64,000 bases of DNA from positions 5,577,357-5,641,356 of the forward strand of contig NC_089863.1 in assembly GCF_036373705.1 (NCBI RefSeq). Reading direction: 5' to 3'. Under the pieces are notes generated by a model. That model was not told the origin of the DNA and did not search any database. It saw nothing but the letters and a program-made list of their open reading frames with translations. This document shows, one piece after another, positions 63,240 through 64,000 of this stretch (the first letter of the stretch is position 1; each line of letters begins with the position of its first letter). The position numbers were made by a program, and so were the translations under genes. Source of the stretch: Amia ocellicauda (taxonomy: Eukaryota; Chordata; Actinopteri; Amiiformes; Amiidae).

Positions 63240-64000
63240 CGCTGAATCGGCGCTGCTGTTGAAACCGAGACAGTCGATACCATCCCACACAGAGATCACC
63301 AGACCAGCCCACCTGCTCACTGATTGGGTTAGGAAGAACCGTCACTCAAAACTACTGGACCAATGGAGAGCCATGATCCACGCCTCCCTGTAAATCCCAC
63401 CCTCACGACAAAACAGCGCCAAAACTCGTAAACGAAAGAAAAAAAATCGAAAGCAAAGAAACTGGCGACGAAAACAAAAAATGCAGCATCACAAGCAAAG
63501 ACGGGGGCTGCAGGCCAGTCTTGATAAAGTTTTTTTTTTTTTGATTTCAATACATTTATTTGTTTTCAATTCTATAAATGTTGCATTCGATTTTTTTATT
63601 TTTGATCTCAAAATCAATTTTTTGACTAGAGGCAGAGGAGGGTCGTGGTTTGGAGGAGGTGCGACGGCGAGGGCTGACTACCGGAGTACTGGCAGGACCA
63701 GCACTGAAGGGTGCTGCTATCTCTGAAGCTCCAAAGTCAGCCAGCTCCTCAACCAGCCGCTCCCTGAAGGCCAACTGTGTGGGATGCGCCAGCCCTTTCA
63801 CTTTGGTCAGGTGCTGGTGCAGGATGAAGGAGTTGACGACAGCAGTGTCCACAAAGTGGTAAAAGAGGGTCTTGTACCACTTCATGGTCTTCTGCAGGAC
63901 ATGGCAGTAGCCGACCAGAGCATCGGACAGGTCGACGCCCCCAATTCCAGCAGTGTAGTCCTTCACGGCACAAGGGATGGGGACATCCTTCCGTATCCAA
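63240..64000 (-). mobile_element. piggyBac module M26, class A, cut by window end
   Basis: It starts with actggaccaatgg (class B) but continues as class A (gccatgatcc, gatttcaatac, ccgaccag). The transposase frame is open from 63556 to the window edge region, with one Leu to Pro change (LAHPTQL). Confidence 0.85.

Larger units (their letters stand above)
1..64000. repeat. Composite tRNA-Glu / piggyBac macrosatellite array
   Basis: The whole window is a head-to-tail array of a 3.94 to 5.04 kb unit, and every copy lies in the same orientation. tRNA starts at 4172, 8114, 13150, 18189, 23218, 28247, 32191, 37228, 42264, 47299, 51752, 56778 and 60722 give spacings of 3942, 5036, 5039, 5029, 5029, 3944, 5037, 5036, 5035, 4453, 5026 and 3944. 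The roughly 1094-base step between size classes equals one extra piggyBac module. Copies differ by a few scattered substitutions and small indels, so the array is young or is being homogenised. Both window ends lie inside a module, so the array continues on both sides. Confidence 0.97.
59376..64000 (+). repeat. Array unit 13 (rearranged U13 + M25 + partial M26)
   Basis: U13 spans 59376-62145 and is internally scrambled. A left segment ends in a cut tRNA (60775). A right-segment piece (about 60776-60967) follows. Then comes a second copy of left sequence (60968-61333) ending in a second cut tRNA, then right sequence to the module entry. The left part has ggccaagaaacc as in U10. Confidence 0.9.

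Noticed and set aside
1-64000. CRISPR array, rRNA or telomeric repeat
   Set aside because: Repeat units are kilobases long, with no short spaced repeats, no rRNA sequence and no telomere motif.

Overview
The window is one large tandem array with no ordinary single-copy protein gene. It contains nuclear tRNA-Glu(CTC) genes, a piggyBac-type transposase end and a LINE reverse-transcriptase fragment. The canonical tRNA matches, as far as I recall it, the vertebrate tRNA-Glu-CTC. The piggyBac fragment resembles the PGBD4-like proteins common in ray-finned fish. I therefore read it as vertebrate DNA, probably a teleost or other fish. The species cannot be told from the sequence alone.

The array is built from two blocks. 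Block U (about 2.86 kb) carries one tRNA-Glu gene on the + strand, 1346 bases from its left edge. About 800 bases past the tRNA start it also carries a LINE RT fragment on the minus strand. Block M (about 1.09 kb) carries the C-terminal part of a piggyBac transposase on the minus strand. M starts where the sequence cgctgaatcgg begins and ends at gccgactggc. It is repeated head-to-tail one, two or at least three times between successive U blocks. The order is M1-M2-M3-U1-M4-U2-M5-M6-U3-M7-M8-U4-M9-M10-U5-M11-M12-U6-M13-U7-M14-M15-U8-M16-M17-U9-M18-M19-U10-M20-M21-U11-M22-M23-U12-M24-U13-M25-M26. tRNA-to-tRNA spacing is therefore about 3.94 kb with one M, about 5.03 kb with two, and 4.45 kb where M20 is truncated.

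There are 13 tRNA positions. Eleven hold a full 72-nt gene: six canonical (copies 1, 2, 3, 7, 8, 10) and five with substitutions (4, 5, 6, 11, 12). Copy 9 lacks one acceptor-stem G. The thirteenth position is rearranged and holds two truncated remnants. Only copies 8, 9 and 10 are followed directly by a T5 Pol III terminator; most others have only three Ts and no T4 for about 330 bases. Several tRNA substitutions are C to T at CpG, which suggests methylated, decaying copies.

M blocks fall into two sequence classes, A (usually left) and B (usually right). Single-M units look like products of unequal exchange between A and B. Multi-unit similarity (U6 with U12; U4/U5 with U11; U8 to U10 sharing markers) shows that the array grew by duplication of blocks as well as of single units. 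No CRISPR array, bacterial operon or functional protein-coding gene is visible. The main interest is the composite tRNA/transposon macrosatellite itself.
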